Assembly: GCA_015657735.1 (NCBI GenBank)
Contig: SSSX01000406.1
Location: 1-14,714, forward strand
Direction of reading: 5' to 3'
DNA from: Zoogloeaceae bacterium
Lineage (GTDB): Bacteria > Pseudomonadota > Gammaproteobacteria > Burkholderiales > Rhodocyclaceae
DNA: 14,714 bases
The notes under the pieces: generated by a model
What the model was told of the DNA's origin: nothing
Databases searched by the model: none
What the model saw: the letters and a program-made list of their open reading frames with translations, nothing else
Program-made: the position numbers and the translations under genes
In this document: in pieces, positions 1 to 6,333 of the stretch
Numbering within the stretch: the first letter of the stretch is position 1
How the letters are laid out: each line of letters starts with the position of its first letter

Positions 1-1
1 C

Positions 2-502
2 GAGCCGGCGGTGACCAAGAGCCAGCAGGCCATCGACCTGTCGCCGACGGCTTCGCTGATCGATACGCCGGGCATGATGTGGCCGAAGATCGAGCACGAT
101 TCGGACGGTTACATGCTGGCCGCCAGCCACGCCATCGGCCGCAACGCGGTGATCGACGAGGCGGTGGCGAACTTCCTCGGCGGGGTGCTGCTGGCGCGCT
201 ACCCGGCGCAGGTGGCGGCGCGTTACACGATCGCCGTCGACGGGCTCGACGGTCCGGCGCTGGTCGAGGCCATCGCCCGGCGCCGCGGCTGCCTGCTCAG
301 GGGCGGCGGGCTGGACATCGAGAAGGCGTCGCTGGTCCTGCTGCAGGATTACCGCGACGGGGCGATCGGGCGGGTCAGCCTGGAGTCGCCGGAGAGCCGC
401 CAGACGATGCTCGACGCCCACGCCGAGGCGATGGCCGCCAAAGCCGCCGCGAAGGCCGCCGGCGAGGTGGACGCCGACGCGCCCGACGAGCCGGAAGCCT
501 GA
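2..502 (+). CDS. Ribosome biogenesis GTPase YlqF/RbgA family, 3' part only
   Basis: This is the C-terminal 166 residues of a circularly permuted GTPase of the YlqF/RbgA family, which helps mature the large ribosomal subunit. The gene is cut by the left window edge. Seen directly: a PAVTK segment at residues 2-6, matching the G2 region with its threonine, and the G3 motif DTPG at residues 21-24 followed by MMWPK. In this permuted family G1, G2 and G3 come last, so G4, G5 and G1 should lie off the left edge. After the GTPase core comes an all-helical C-terminal domain and then an alanine- and acid-rich tail from about residue 140 that looks low-complexity. The stop is TGA at 500-502. It converges on the methyltransferase gene. 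The family call is fairly sure; the exact paralogue is not provable from this fragment. Confidence 0.82.
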   Translation, partial: EPAVTKSQQAIDLSPTASLIDTPGMMWPKIEHDSDGYMLAASHAIGRNAVIDEAVANFLGGVLLARYPAQVAARYTIAVDGLDGPALVEAIARRRGCLLRGGGLDIEKASLVLLQDYRDGAIGRVSLESPESRQTMLDAHAEAMAAKAAAKAAGEVDADAPDEPEA

Positions 503-505
503 TGC

Positions 506-566
506 GGGGCGAACTCGTTCGCCCGCGGACTTCGTTCAACGCACGCAGGGCGAACGAGTTCGCCCC
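506..566. repeat. 19-bp perfect inverted repeat in a convergent intergenic gap
   Basis: Bases 506-524 and 548-566 are exact reverse complements, separated by 23 bases. Each arm is itself a near-palindrome: GGGCGAAC and GTTCGCCC flank two unpaired bases. The element can therefore fold as one long hairpin or as two small ones, on either strand. It lies between the stops of two convergent genes, which suits a bidirectional terminator, but there is no T-run on either side. A dispersed REP-like element is the other option. Just downstream, 561-576 adds another short C-rich/G-rich stem. Confidence 0.7.
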
Positions 567-591
567 CACGGGGGCGGCGTGGCGCCGGGGC

Positions 592-1614
592 TTACACCCG
601 CATCAGCAGGGTCTTGAGCGGCGGCTTGCCGTCCGGGCTGGGGAAGTCTTCCTCGGGCGTGATCCATTCCATCTCGCGGATCGGCCGGCCGGCTTTTCGG
701 GCGCTGCGGCTCAGCTGGTCGGCCCACGCGTCGCGGTCGACCTGGGCGACGTTGTTGCAGCAGATCAGCGTGCCGCCCTCGGCGGTGCACAAGAGCGCCG
801 GCTTGAACAGGGCCGGGTAGTCGTTGATCAGGTCGACGACGCCGAAGGCGCTTCTGGCATAGCGGGGCGGGTCGAGGAAGACCAGATCGAAGCGGTGTTG
901 TTCGAGTTCGGGGAACGGCGGCAGGTGCTTGCCGCGCACGACTTTCGGCTGGCCGATGCCGGACAGCTGGCGCATCGCGGCGAAGGCGTCGCTCTTCACG
1001 AAGCGCAGGCGGACCGGCAGGTCGTTGAGGCGGGCGTTGTCGCGGCCGACGGCGAGGCTCGATTCGGCGAAGTCCACATTCACCACGTGGCGGGCGCCGG
1101 CCCGGGCCGCGGCGATGCCGACGCCGCAGGTGTAGGCGAACACGTTGAGCACCGATTTGCCCGGCGCTTCGGCCATCACGCGGCGGCGGGCGGCGCGCAG
1201 GTCGAGGAACAGCCACGGGTCCTGCCCGGCGTGGCGGGCCTGAATCCAGTACTTGACGCCCATTTCGGTGCATTCGCGGCGGGTTTCGGCGCGGGCCTGG
1301 CGGTCGGGCGGCAGCGGGTTGGCGATGCGCGAGTTGGTCTGGCTGCGGTCGTTGTAGATCAGCTCGAGGCCGGGCAAGGCGTCGGCGTAGAAGGCTTCGA
1401 GGGCGGCCAGTTCGGCCGGCGTCAGCGGATCGTGGAAGCTCTGCACGAGCAGCAGGCTGCCGTAGCGGTCGACGGTGAGGCCGGGGCGGCCTTCGACGGT
1501 GCCGTGGAACAGGCGGCAGGCATCGGTGTGCTCGGCATCGAGACGGGCGAGCAGCGCGCGGCGGGCGTCGAGGGCGCGGCCGGTGGCGGCGGTCAGGGTG
1601 TGGGTGGCGGGCAT
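592..1614 (-). CDS. Class I SAM-dependent methyltransferase, RlmI-like (COG1092 type)
   Basis: A putative rRNA methyltransferase of 340 residues with the layout of the RlmI/RlmK family, which methylate cytosine or guanine in 23S rRNA using S-adenosylmethionine. The N-terminal third carries VDRYG (48-52) and NDRS (88-91), as in the family's RNA-binding region. The SAM-binding glycine loop is NVFAYTCGVG at 157-166, and the catalytic-type motif DPPRYA is at 248-253. I chose the ATG at 1614 because it lies 19 bases after the stop of the upstream channel gene. A longer frame running to 1734 would overlap the channel gene by about 100 bases, and its extra residues look non-homologous. No strong Shine-Dalgarno is visible, so coupling to the upstream gene is likely. 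The fold is certain; the exact rRNA target is unknown. Confidence 0.82.
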   Translation of the reverse strand: MPATHTLTAATGRALDARRALLARLDAEHTDACRLFHGTVEGRPGLTVDRYGSLLLVQSFHDPLTPAELAALEAFYADALPGLELIYNDRSQTNSRIANPLPPDRQARAETRRECTEMGVKYWIQARHAGQDPWLFLDLRAARRRVMAEAPGKSVLNVFAYTCGVGIAAARAGARHVVNVDFAESSLAVGRDNARLNDLPVRLRFVKSDAFAAMRQLSGIGQPKVVRGKHLPPFPELEQHRFDLVFLDPPRYARSAFGVVDLINDYPALFKPALLCTAEGGTLICCNNVAQVDRDAWADQLSRSARKAGRPIREMEWITPEEDFPSPDGKPPLKTLLMRV

Positions 1615-1633
1615 GGGGCGGGGGCCGGTGGCG

Positions 1634-3154
1634 TTACAGGCCGAAGAATTCGCGGATCTTTTTGCGGAGCGCGGCGACGTCGGAGGAAAGGGGCGGGCGC
1701 GGGCCGGTCTGCCCCTGGGCATAGCCTTTTTCAAGGTCGTCGAAGCGGCTGCGCCGGCGTTCGAGGATCACCGAGATGCCTTCGGCGAGTTCGGGGCGCG
1801 CGCGCAGGATCTGTTCGAAGCCGGCCTTGTCGAGCCGGTAGGCTTCGATGTCGGAGATGGCGACGACGGTGGAGCGGCGCGGTGCGCCGGTCATCAGCCC
1901 GAGTTCGCCGAACACGCTGCCCGGGCCGCGGGTGTCGATGAGGCGCTGCTGGCCGCCGTCGGGGGGCTGCCACCAGGCTTCGGCCTCGCCGCTGGCGATG
2001 ATGTACAGCCAGTGGGCGACGGCGCCCTGGCGGAACAGGGTGTCGCCCTTGGCGAACGGGGCCGGGATGAGGCGGTGGGCGAGTTCGCGCTGCTCGTCGT
2101 CGGACAGGCGGGCGAAGAGGTCGATGTGGGCGATGGCGTGGACCCGGCGGTCGAGTTCGCGGGCCCGCACTTCTTCGCGGTGGGCCTTGTTTTCCTGCAC
2201 GAGGTGGATGGTCTGGTCGCTGACGGCGAGGCGGATGCCTTCGCGCTGCAGCGTGGCGAGGACGTGGTGCCGCACGTCGGAGTCGGTGGGGTCGTCGATG
2301 CCGGGATCGATCAGCCAGTAGCGCAGCTGGTAGCGGGCGTAGCCGGGGCCGAAGTCGAGCAGCAGGCAGCTCGGCGGCGGCTCGAGGCTGACATTGACGA
2401 TGCGGGCGGTTTCGAGGTCGTGCAGCACGGCGCTGGTGACCCGCGCCGGCGCCACCGACAGATCGACGTTGAAGCTGATGGTGCGCCGCTGCAGCGGCAC
2501 CGCCTGACGCTTGTTGCAGATGACGGCGTAGCGGTTCTTCATCAGGTGGCTGTTGGGGATCACGACCCGTTCGCCGCTGCGGGTGACGATCGCGGTGTAG
2601 CGCCACTGGATGTCGGTGACCCGGCCGGCGACGTCGTTCATCTGAATCCAGTCGCCGATCTCCAGCGAGTTGTCCATCTGCAGCGCGAGGCCGCCGAGCA
2701 GGTTGCCGAGGGTTTCCTGCATCGAGATGGCGACCACCGCGGTGAGTACCGCCGAGGTGGCGAACAGGTGGCTGAACTCGACGCCGCCCATGTTGAGGCG
2801 CAGGAAGGCCCAGGCGACGTAGACGATGATCACCAGGATGTCGGCCAGGATGCCGGCGACGTGCACGTGCAGGCGCGGCAGCACCACGTCGAAGAAGGCC
2901 AGGCCGAGGTAGCGGATCACCGCCAGGCCTTCGCCGAACACCGCCATCTCGCGCAGCCAGTGCAGGACCGCGGGCTGCAGGCTGCCTTCGAGTACGCCGG
3001 CGGTGAGGTCGCCGAGCAGGCAGGTGAGGAAGAACACCCCGGTGTTCATCAGCGAGCGGCGCCAGGCGAGCAGCGGCCGGAAGATGAGGGCGCCGATGAC
3101 GATCATCAGCAGCAGGGCGAAGGGGGCTTCGGTGCTGAGGTAGGGGATGGTCAT
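1634..3154 (-). CDS. MscS-type mechanosensitive channel with C-terminal cyclic-nucleotide-binding domain
   Basis: An inner-membrane channel of 506 residues. Hydrophobic helices occupy roughly 10-30, 36-54, 74-94 and 98-120. The pore helix and MscS beta-domain follow at about 128-215, with the hallmark run QETLGNLLGGLAL (146-158), an EIGDWI segment (165-170) and a VIPNSHL segment (198-204). A mixed alpha/beta MscS C-terminal region spans about 222-320. Residues 345-455 form a cyclic-nucleotide-binding domain; its phosphate-binding cassette is FGELGLMTGAPRRSTVVA (415-432), with the expected Glu417 and Arg-Ser pair 427-428. The family releases solutes on osmotic downshock; the fused domain suggests ligand gating, which is inference. 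The start ATG at 3154 is 39 bases after the HIT stop and lacks a clear ribosome site. Confidence 0.88.
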   Translation of the reverse strand: MTIPYLSTEAPFALLLMIVIGALIFRPLLAWRRSLMNTGVFFLTCLLGDLTAGVLEGSLQPAVLHWLREMAVFGEGLAVIRYLGLAFFDVVLPRLHVHVAGILADILVIIVYVAWAFLRLNMGGVEFSHLFATSAVLTAVVAISMQETLGNLLGGLALQMDNSLEIGDWIQMNDVAGRVTDIQWRYTAIVTRSGERVVIPNSHLMKNRYAVICNKRQAVPLQRRTISFNVDLSVAPARVTSAVLHDLETARIVNVSLEPPPSCLLLDFGPGYARYQLRYWLIDPGIDDPTDSDVRHHVLATLQREGIRLAVSDQTIHLVQENKAHREEVRARELDRRVHAIAHIDLFARLSDDEQRELAHRLIPAPFAKGDTLFRQGAVAHWLYIIASGEAEAWWQPPDGGQQRLIDTRGPGSVFGELGLMTGAPRRSTVVAISDIEAYRLDKAGFEQILRARPELAEGISVILERRRSRFDDLEKGYAQGQTGPRPPLSSDVAALRKKIREFFGL

Positions 3155-3193
3155 GGCGACGGGGCGGGTTGGCGTGCGGGTGGGCCCGGCGCT

Positions 3194-3616
3194 TCAGGCG
3201 TCGCCGGCGAGGGCGCTGCGCAGGCGCGCGGCCATCGCGTCGAGGGCGTCGCGCGGCGGGGCGCTGGCGGGCCAGAAGGGCAGCAGGCGGTCGTCGGTGA
3301 AGCGCGGCAGGACGTGGATGTGGAAGTGGAAGACAGTCTGCCCGCCGGCCACTTCGTTGGCCTGGAACAGCGTCACGCCGTCGCAGCCGGTGGCCGCCTT
3401 GACGGCCCGCGCAACCCGCGCGGTGGACTGGAAGACCGCCGCGGCGAGGCTGTCGTCGAGGTCGAGGATGTTGTCGACGTGGGGCTTGACGATCACCAGC
3501 GCGTGCCCGGGATGGGCGGCCATGATGTTCATGAACGAGAGGGTGTGCGCGTCCTCGTGGATTTTTGAGGCGGGCAGTTCGCCGCGCACGATGCGGCAGA
3601 AGATGCAGTCGTCCAT
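3194..3616 (-). CDS. HIT-family protein (histidine-triad nucleotide hydrolase/transferase)
   Basis: A 140-residue cytosolic protein of the histidine triad family, which hydrolyses or transfers nucleotidyl groups (for example on AMP-lysine or dinucleoside polyphosphates). The triad HFHIHVLPR is at about residues 97-105, and the N-terminal DCIFCRIV opening with a CxxC pair (residues 4 and 7) is typical. HPGHALVI, at about 35-42, matches the conserved substrate-pocket segment. Length fits the family. The ATG at 3616 follows a GGAGA ribosome site at 3622-3626. It lies 22 bases after the thioredoxin-like gene and 39 before the channel gene, inside a same-strand cluster. The physiological substrate cannot be told from sequence. 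Confidence 0.9.
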   Translation of the reverse strand: MDDCIFCRIVRGELPASKIHEDAHTLSFMNIMAAHPGHALVIVKPHVDNILDLDDSLAAAVFQSTARVARAVKAATGCDGVTLFQANEVAGGQTVFHFHIHVLPRFTDDRLLPFWPASAPPRDALDAMAARLRSALAGDA

Positions 3617-3638
3617 CGCTGTCTCCGGTTGGGTGGGG

Positions 3639-4025
3639 TCAGGTGTCGCGCCCGGCGAGCGCCCGGCGCAGGTTGCGTTCGGTCTGCCAGCGGCGCCGTT
3701 CCGGGCTGGAGGCGGCGTAGCGGCGGCTTTCGTCGGGGCTCTGGGCGTGGAAGTTCTCGACCGTGCGCTGCAGCAGATCGTGGTGCGGCAGCATCGTGCC
3801 GAAGAACAATACCGTGTCGTGGCGCTGGATGAGCAGCGTCGGGAAGTTTTCCACGTCGTAGTCGTCGAGGAGTTCGGCTTCGTCCTCGACGTCGAGCCAC
3901 ACGAAACGGGCGCCGGGGAAGCGCGCGGCCAGCGCCAGAAAGCCGTCCCGGTAGTCGCGGCAGGTGCCGCACCAGGCGGCGCACAGGCAGGCGACGAGGA
4001 ATTCGGGGGCGTCGGTGGCGATCAT
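3639..4025 (-). CDS. Thioredoxin-like protein with an arginine-rich C-terminal tail
   Basis: A 128-residue thioredoxin-fold protein. The active-site motif WCGTC sits at residues 18-22, and the cis-proline is Pro62 in ENFPTLL (59-65). Both are expected for a redox-active thiol-disulfide protein. No signal peptide is visible, so it should act in the cytoplasm. The last ~35 residues are polar and arginine-rich (two runs with repeated R and E) and go beyond a normal thioredoxin fold. I chose ATG 4025 because it overlaps the upstream stop as ATGA, a coupling arrangement; an in-frame ATG at 4082 lies deep inside the upstream gene and gives a non-homologous leader. Two further cysteines (13, 15) precede the active site. 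The partner is unknown, but the coupled four-cysteine protein is a natural candidate. Confidence 0.85.
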   Translation of the reverse strand: MIATDAPEFLVACLCAAWCGTCRDYRDGFLALAARFPGARFVWLDVEDEAELLDDYDVENFPTLLIQRHDTVLFFGTMLPHHDLLQRTVENFHAQSPDESRRYAASSPERRRWQTERNLRRALAGRDT

Positions 4026-4279
4026 GGCTGGGGCGGTTGGTCGGCGGGCGGCGGGGTTTCGAGCGCGATCCACTTGATCCACTGGCCGCAGGCGTTGCGC
4101 GGGCCGCGCCGGCTGCTGCCGTGCCAGGGGCCGTCCTGGCAGAGGCCGCGGTCGTTGTCCTCGTCGTAGTCGACGGTGTCGGGTTCGGCGCCGGGCCGGC
4201 GTTCGCCGCCCCAGCGGTTACAGCTCAGGCAGCGGCGACGGTCGACGGATTGGGTGGCCAAGGCAGGCGGGGCATGCAA
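4022..4279 (-). CDS. Small conserved-looking four-cysteine protein of unknown function
   Basis: I do not recognise a named family. The 85-residue product has four cysteines, at 17, 20 (CLSC), 47 and 64, plus His53. That pattern suggests zinc binding or redox function, but no function is proven. Aromatic and glycine-rich segments near the cysteines (NRWGG, CQDGPWHG, CGQWIKWIAL) look constrained, whereas the tail is proline-rich. Its TGA stop overlaps the thioredoxin-like start (ATGA), so the pair is probably co-translated. The start is uncertain. The TTG at 4279 is the only usual start codon between the upstream in-frame stop (4295-4297) and the cysteines, apart from a second TTG six codons later. 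Neither has a good ribosome site. See the finding on an overlapping ATG frame at 4218-4295. Confidence 0.6.
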   Translation of the reverse strand: MHAPPALATQSVDRRRCLSCNRWGGERRPGAEPDTVDYDEDNDRGLCQDGPWHGSSRRGPRNACGQWIKWIALETPPPADQPPQP

Positions 4280-4294
4280 ACGGACGGTCTGCCA

Positions 4295-5341
4295 TTATGA
4301 CTTGGACGCCTGCGGTTTTGGCATGGAAATTCCGTCCCGCCGGGCGTAGCGGTTGGCGAGCATCGAGCAGACGAAGAGCTGCAGCTGGTGATAGAACATG
4401 ATCGGCAGCAGGATCAATCCGATGGCCGGACTCGCCCCGAACAGCAGTTTCGCCATCGGAATGCCCGAGGCGAGGGTTTTCTTCGAACCGCAGAACACGA
4501 TGGCGATCTGGTCCTCGATCCGGAACGCCATGCGCTGGGCCAGCCAGGTGGACAGTGCCAGCACGGCGGCCAGCACGATTCCCGCGCCGGCCATCGCGAG
4601 CAGCAGCACGTCGAGGCCGTTGTCGCGCCACAGGCCCGAGGCCACCGAATCGCAGAAGGCCGAATAGACCAGCAGCAGGATCACCCAGCGGTCGAGCAGG
4701 TGGGTGAAGCGCTGGTGGCGGTGGTGCCAGGCATGCAGCAGCGGACGCATCAGCTGGCCGACGACGAGCGGCAGCAGCAGCAGACGCGAGATGCTCGTCA
4801 CCGTCTCGACGAACGGCAGGCCCTGGCCTTCGACGTGGGTAAACGCGGTGATCAGCAGCGGCGTGACGACGATGCCGAGCACGCTCGACAGCGTGGCGTT
4901 GAAGATCGCCGCCGGCACGTTGCCGCGGGCCAGGCCGGTCATCGCCACCGACGACGAGATCGTGGACGGCAGCGCGCACAGGTAGCAGAAGCCGAGCGCC
5001 AGATCGCGCGGCAGCCAGCGTCCGACCAGCGCATCGGCGAGGAACCACACCAGCGGAAAGACCATGAAGGTCATGGCCTGCACGACCACGTGGATGCGCC
5101 AGCTGAGGAGACCCTGGCGCAGGCTGGCGAAGGACAGCCCGAGGCCATGCAGGAAGAACACGATGGCGATGCCGGCGCTGGTCAGCGCCTCGCCATGCAG
5201 GATGCCGCCGCTGCGGCCGAGCTCGGGCTGCAGCGTGGCGAGGATCACCGCGCCGAGCATGCCGGCGAGGAACCATTCGCGCTGCAGCCACGCGAGGGCG
5301 CGCCGGACGGGGGCGACGCGCGGGGTGGGGATCGGGGACAT
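4295..5341 (-). CDS. Bile-acid:sodium symporter (BASS) family membrane protein, SBF-like
   Basis: A polytopic inner-membrane protein of 348 residues with about nine or ten hydrophobic helices (roughly 23-38, 52-72, 84-103, 114-130, 150-167, 183-198, 217-235, 244-266, 276-290 and 303-328). It resembles the SBF-like/YfeH branch of the bile-acid:sodium symporter superfamily. Supporting segments are LPSTISSSVAMTGLARGN (124-141) and FCGSKKTLASGIPMAKLLF (283-301), the two signature regions of this branch. Members move organic anions with sodium; the substrate here is unknown. The ATG at 5341 has an AGGAG ribosome site at 5347-5351. A methionine six codons earlier lacks one. Position behind the malonate repressor gene makes an organic-acid substrate plausible, but this is inference only. 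Confidence 0.85.
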   Translation of the reverse strand: MSPIPTPRVAPVRRALAWLQREWFLAGMLGAVILATLQPELGRSGGILHGEALTSAGIAIVFFLHGLGLSFASLRQGLLSWRIHVVVQAMTFMVFPLVWFLADALVGRWLPRDLALGFCYLCALPSTISSSVAMTGLARGNVPAAIFNATLSSVLGIVVTPLLITAFTHVEGQGLPFVETVTSISRLLLLPLVVGQLMRPLLHAWHHRHQRFTHLLDRWVILLLVYSAFCDSVASGLWRDNGLDVLLLAMAGAGIVLAAVLALSTWLAQRMAFRIEDQIAIVFCGSKKTLASGIPMAKLLFGASPAIGLILLPIMFYHQLQLFVCSMLANRYARRDGISMPKPQASKS

Positions 5342-5396
5342 CGGGGCTCCTGCGGACATGGGCGTGGGCGAACTCGGGGCGGGCTGCCGCTCCCCA

Positions 5397-5423
5397 CGCA
5401 CCGCCGCTGGTGACGGCGGTGCG
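5397..5423 (-). terminator. Stem-loop after the repressor gene
   Basis: A 10-bp perfect GC-rich stem (5397-5406 with 5414-5423) closes a 7-base loop. It starts 16 bases after the repressor stop codon and ends about 55 bases before the symporter start. There is no following U-run on the minus strand, so it may be a weak terminator, an mRNA-stabilising hairpin or an attenuating element rather than a canonical intrinsic terminator. Confidence 0.45.
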
Positions 5424-5439
5424 CTGAAGTGCCGGATTG

Positions 5440-6144
5440 TCAGGGCGTCGCGAGCGCTTCCGGCGCGGCCGGGGCGTTCATCTGCCGCAGCGTGGCGACC
5501 AGATCGGTGAAACGTTCGCCCTGCACGACCACGTGCTTCTGCAGCAGCTCGGCGGCCTGCTCGCCGTGGCCGGCGATGATCGCGTCGACGATGGCGGCAT
5601 GCTCGGAAAACGACGTGTCCATCCGGTTGCGCACCCGCAGCTGCAGGCGCCGGTAGGGGCGCAGGCGGCGGTGCAGCGCGGTGGCCTGCTCGGCGAGGAA
5701 ACCGTTGTGGCTGGCATCGTAGATACAGCGGTGGAAAACTTCGTTGAGCTGGTAGTACAGATCCGGCTTGCCGGCATCCCGCGCCGCCTCGCAGGCCTGA
5801 TGGGCTTCCTGCAGGCGGGCCTGCTCGGCGGGCAGGATGCGTCGGGCGGCCAGCCGTCCGCACATCGACTCCAGTTCGGCCATCACCTCGAACATCTCGC
5901 ACAGCCGGTCGGCGCTCATCTCGGGCACCGTCGCGCCGCGCCGCGGGCGAATCTCGACCAGGCCGCTGGAGGCCAGCTGGATCAACGCTTCGCGAACGGG
6001 CGTGCGCGACACGCCGAAGGCGGTCGCCAGTTCCTGTTCGTCCAGACGCATCCCCGGGGGGTACACGCCGGTAACGATGCGTTCCTCGATTTCTTCGCCG
6101 AGCTGCCCCGAGCGTCGGGCGGGGGCGGAATTCAGTGCATCCAT
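5440..6144 (-). CDS. mdcY: GntR-family (FCD subfamily) transcriptional regulator, probable malonate operon repressor
   Basis: A 234-residue regulator of the FadR/FCD branch of GntR. The winged helix-turn-helix is at about 14-75, with recognition-helix signature SRTPVREAL at 46-54 and wing PRRGATV at 67-73. The C-terminal FCD ligand domain (about 80-215) has the expected metal/ligand residues Asn134, His138, His182 and His204. It is divergent from madL, the arrangement expected of MdcY (Acinetobacter) and MatR (Rhizobium), GntR-type repressors of malonate genes, as I recall from the literature. Start ATG 6144 was chosen for its AAAGGAG ribosome site at 6152-6158; the upstream ATG at 6162 and TTG at 6165 would put that site inside the coding region. 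Malonate as ligand is inferred from context. Confidence 0.82.
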   Translation of the reverse strand: MDALNSAPARRSGQLGEEIEERIVTGVYPPGMRLDEQELATAFGVSRTPVREALIQLASSGLVEIRPRRGATVPEMSADRLCEMFEVMAELESMCGRLAARRILPAEQARLQEAHQACEAARDAGKPDLYYQLNEVFHRCIYDASHNGFLAEQATALHRRLRPYRRLQLRVRNRMDTSFSEHAAIVDAIIAGHGEQAAELLQKHVVVQGERFTDLVATLRQMNAPAAPEALATP

Positions 6145-6164
6145 GTCGTGGCTCCTTTGCATCA

Positions 6165-6193
6165 ACTATACAAAGCCCTTGACTTTGTGTCCA
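6165..6193 (-). promoter_or_regulatory. Candidate sigma-70 promoter of the repressor gene
   Basis: On the minus strand, TGGACA (6188-6193, 5/6 to the -35 consensus) and TATAGT (6165-6170, 5/6 to the -10 consensus) are separated by 17 bases. Transcription would start near 6158, right at the AAAGGAG ribosome site, giving a very short leader of about 14 bases before ATG 6144. Confidence 0.55.
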
Positions 6194-6206
6194 CAACGAT
6201 TAATCT
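6179..6206 (+). promoter_or_regulatory. Candidate promoter of the malonate operon
   Basis: TTGACT (6179-6184, 5/6 to the -35 consensus) lies 16 bases before TAATCT (6201-6206), a weak -10. It points towards madL and overlaps the opposing repressor promoter. The putative operator at 6204-6217 would cover its -10 and start region, as expected for a repressed promoter. The -10 is poor, so the exact promoter is uncertain; the leader to ATG 6334 would be about 120 bases. Confidence 0.35.
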
Positions 6207-6217
6207 TGTATACACAA
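6204..6217. promoter_or_regulatory. Putative MdcY/MatR-type operator
   Basis: TCTTGTATACACAA contains the perfect 8-bp palindrome TGTATACA (6207-6214), with the GT-n2-AC core typical of GntR regulators. From memory, MatR of Rhizobium binds TCTTGTA/TACACGA and MdcY of Acinetobacter binds ATTGTA/TACAAT. The site here differs from the former at one position in 14. It lies in the gap between the divergent repressor and malonate genes. Binding by this repressor is inferred, not shown. Confidence 0.65.
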
Positions 6218-6333
6218 ACAAAACTAATGAATACATAAAAGTTGCTTCTGTATGTGTTCATGAAGTTGAGGCTCACCAAGAAGCTCACCTTTAACTCATC
6301 CCTGTGGTTGATCCACGCAAAGGAGGCATTGAA

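Noticed and set aside
1615..1734. N-terminal extension of the methyltransferase to 1734
   Set aside because: It overlaps the channel gene by about 100 bases and its residues look like shadow sequence. ATG 1614 fits the spacing to the upstream stop.
1475..3568. 697-codon open frame on the plus strand over the channel and HIT genes
   Set aside because: It is antisense to two well-supported genes, has a low-complexity G/A/V/E/D-rich composition and matches no family. Long shadow frames are expected at this GC content.
4295..6196. 633-codon minus-strand frame suggesting a fusion of an unknown N-terminal domain to the symporter
   Set aside because: The first ~285 residues are the repressor gene read in the wrong frame and are arginine/proline-rich. 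The symporter has its own ATG with AGGAG at 5341.
6301..6333. Riboswitch before madL
   Set aside because: Only a 4-bp GTGG/CCAC stem is visible before the ribosome site. No known riboswitch core could be recognised.
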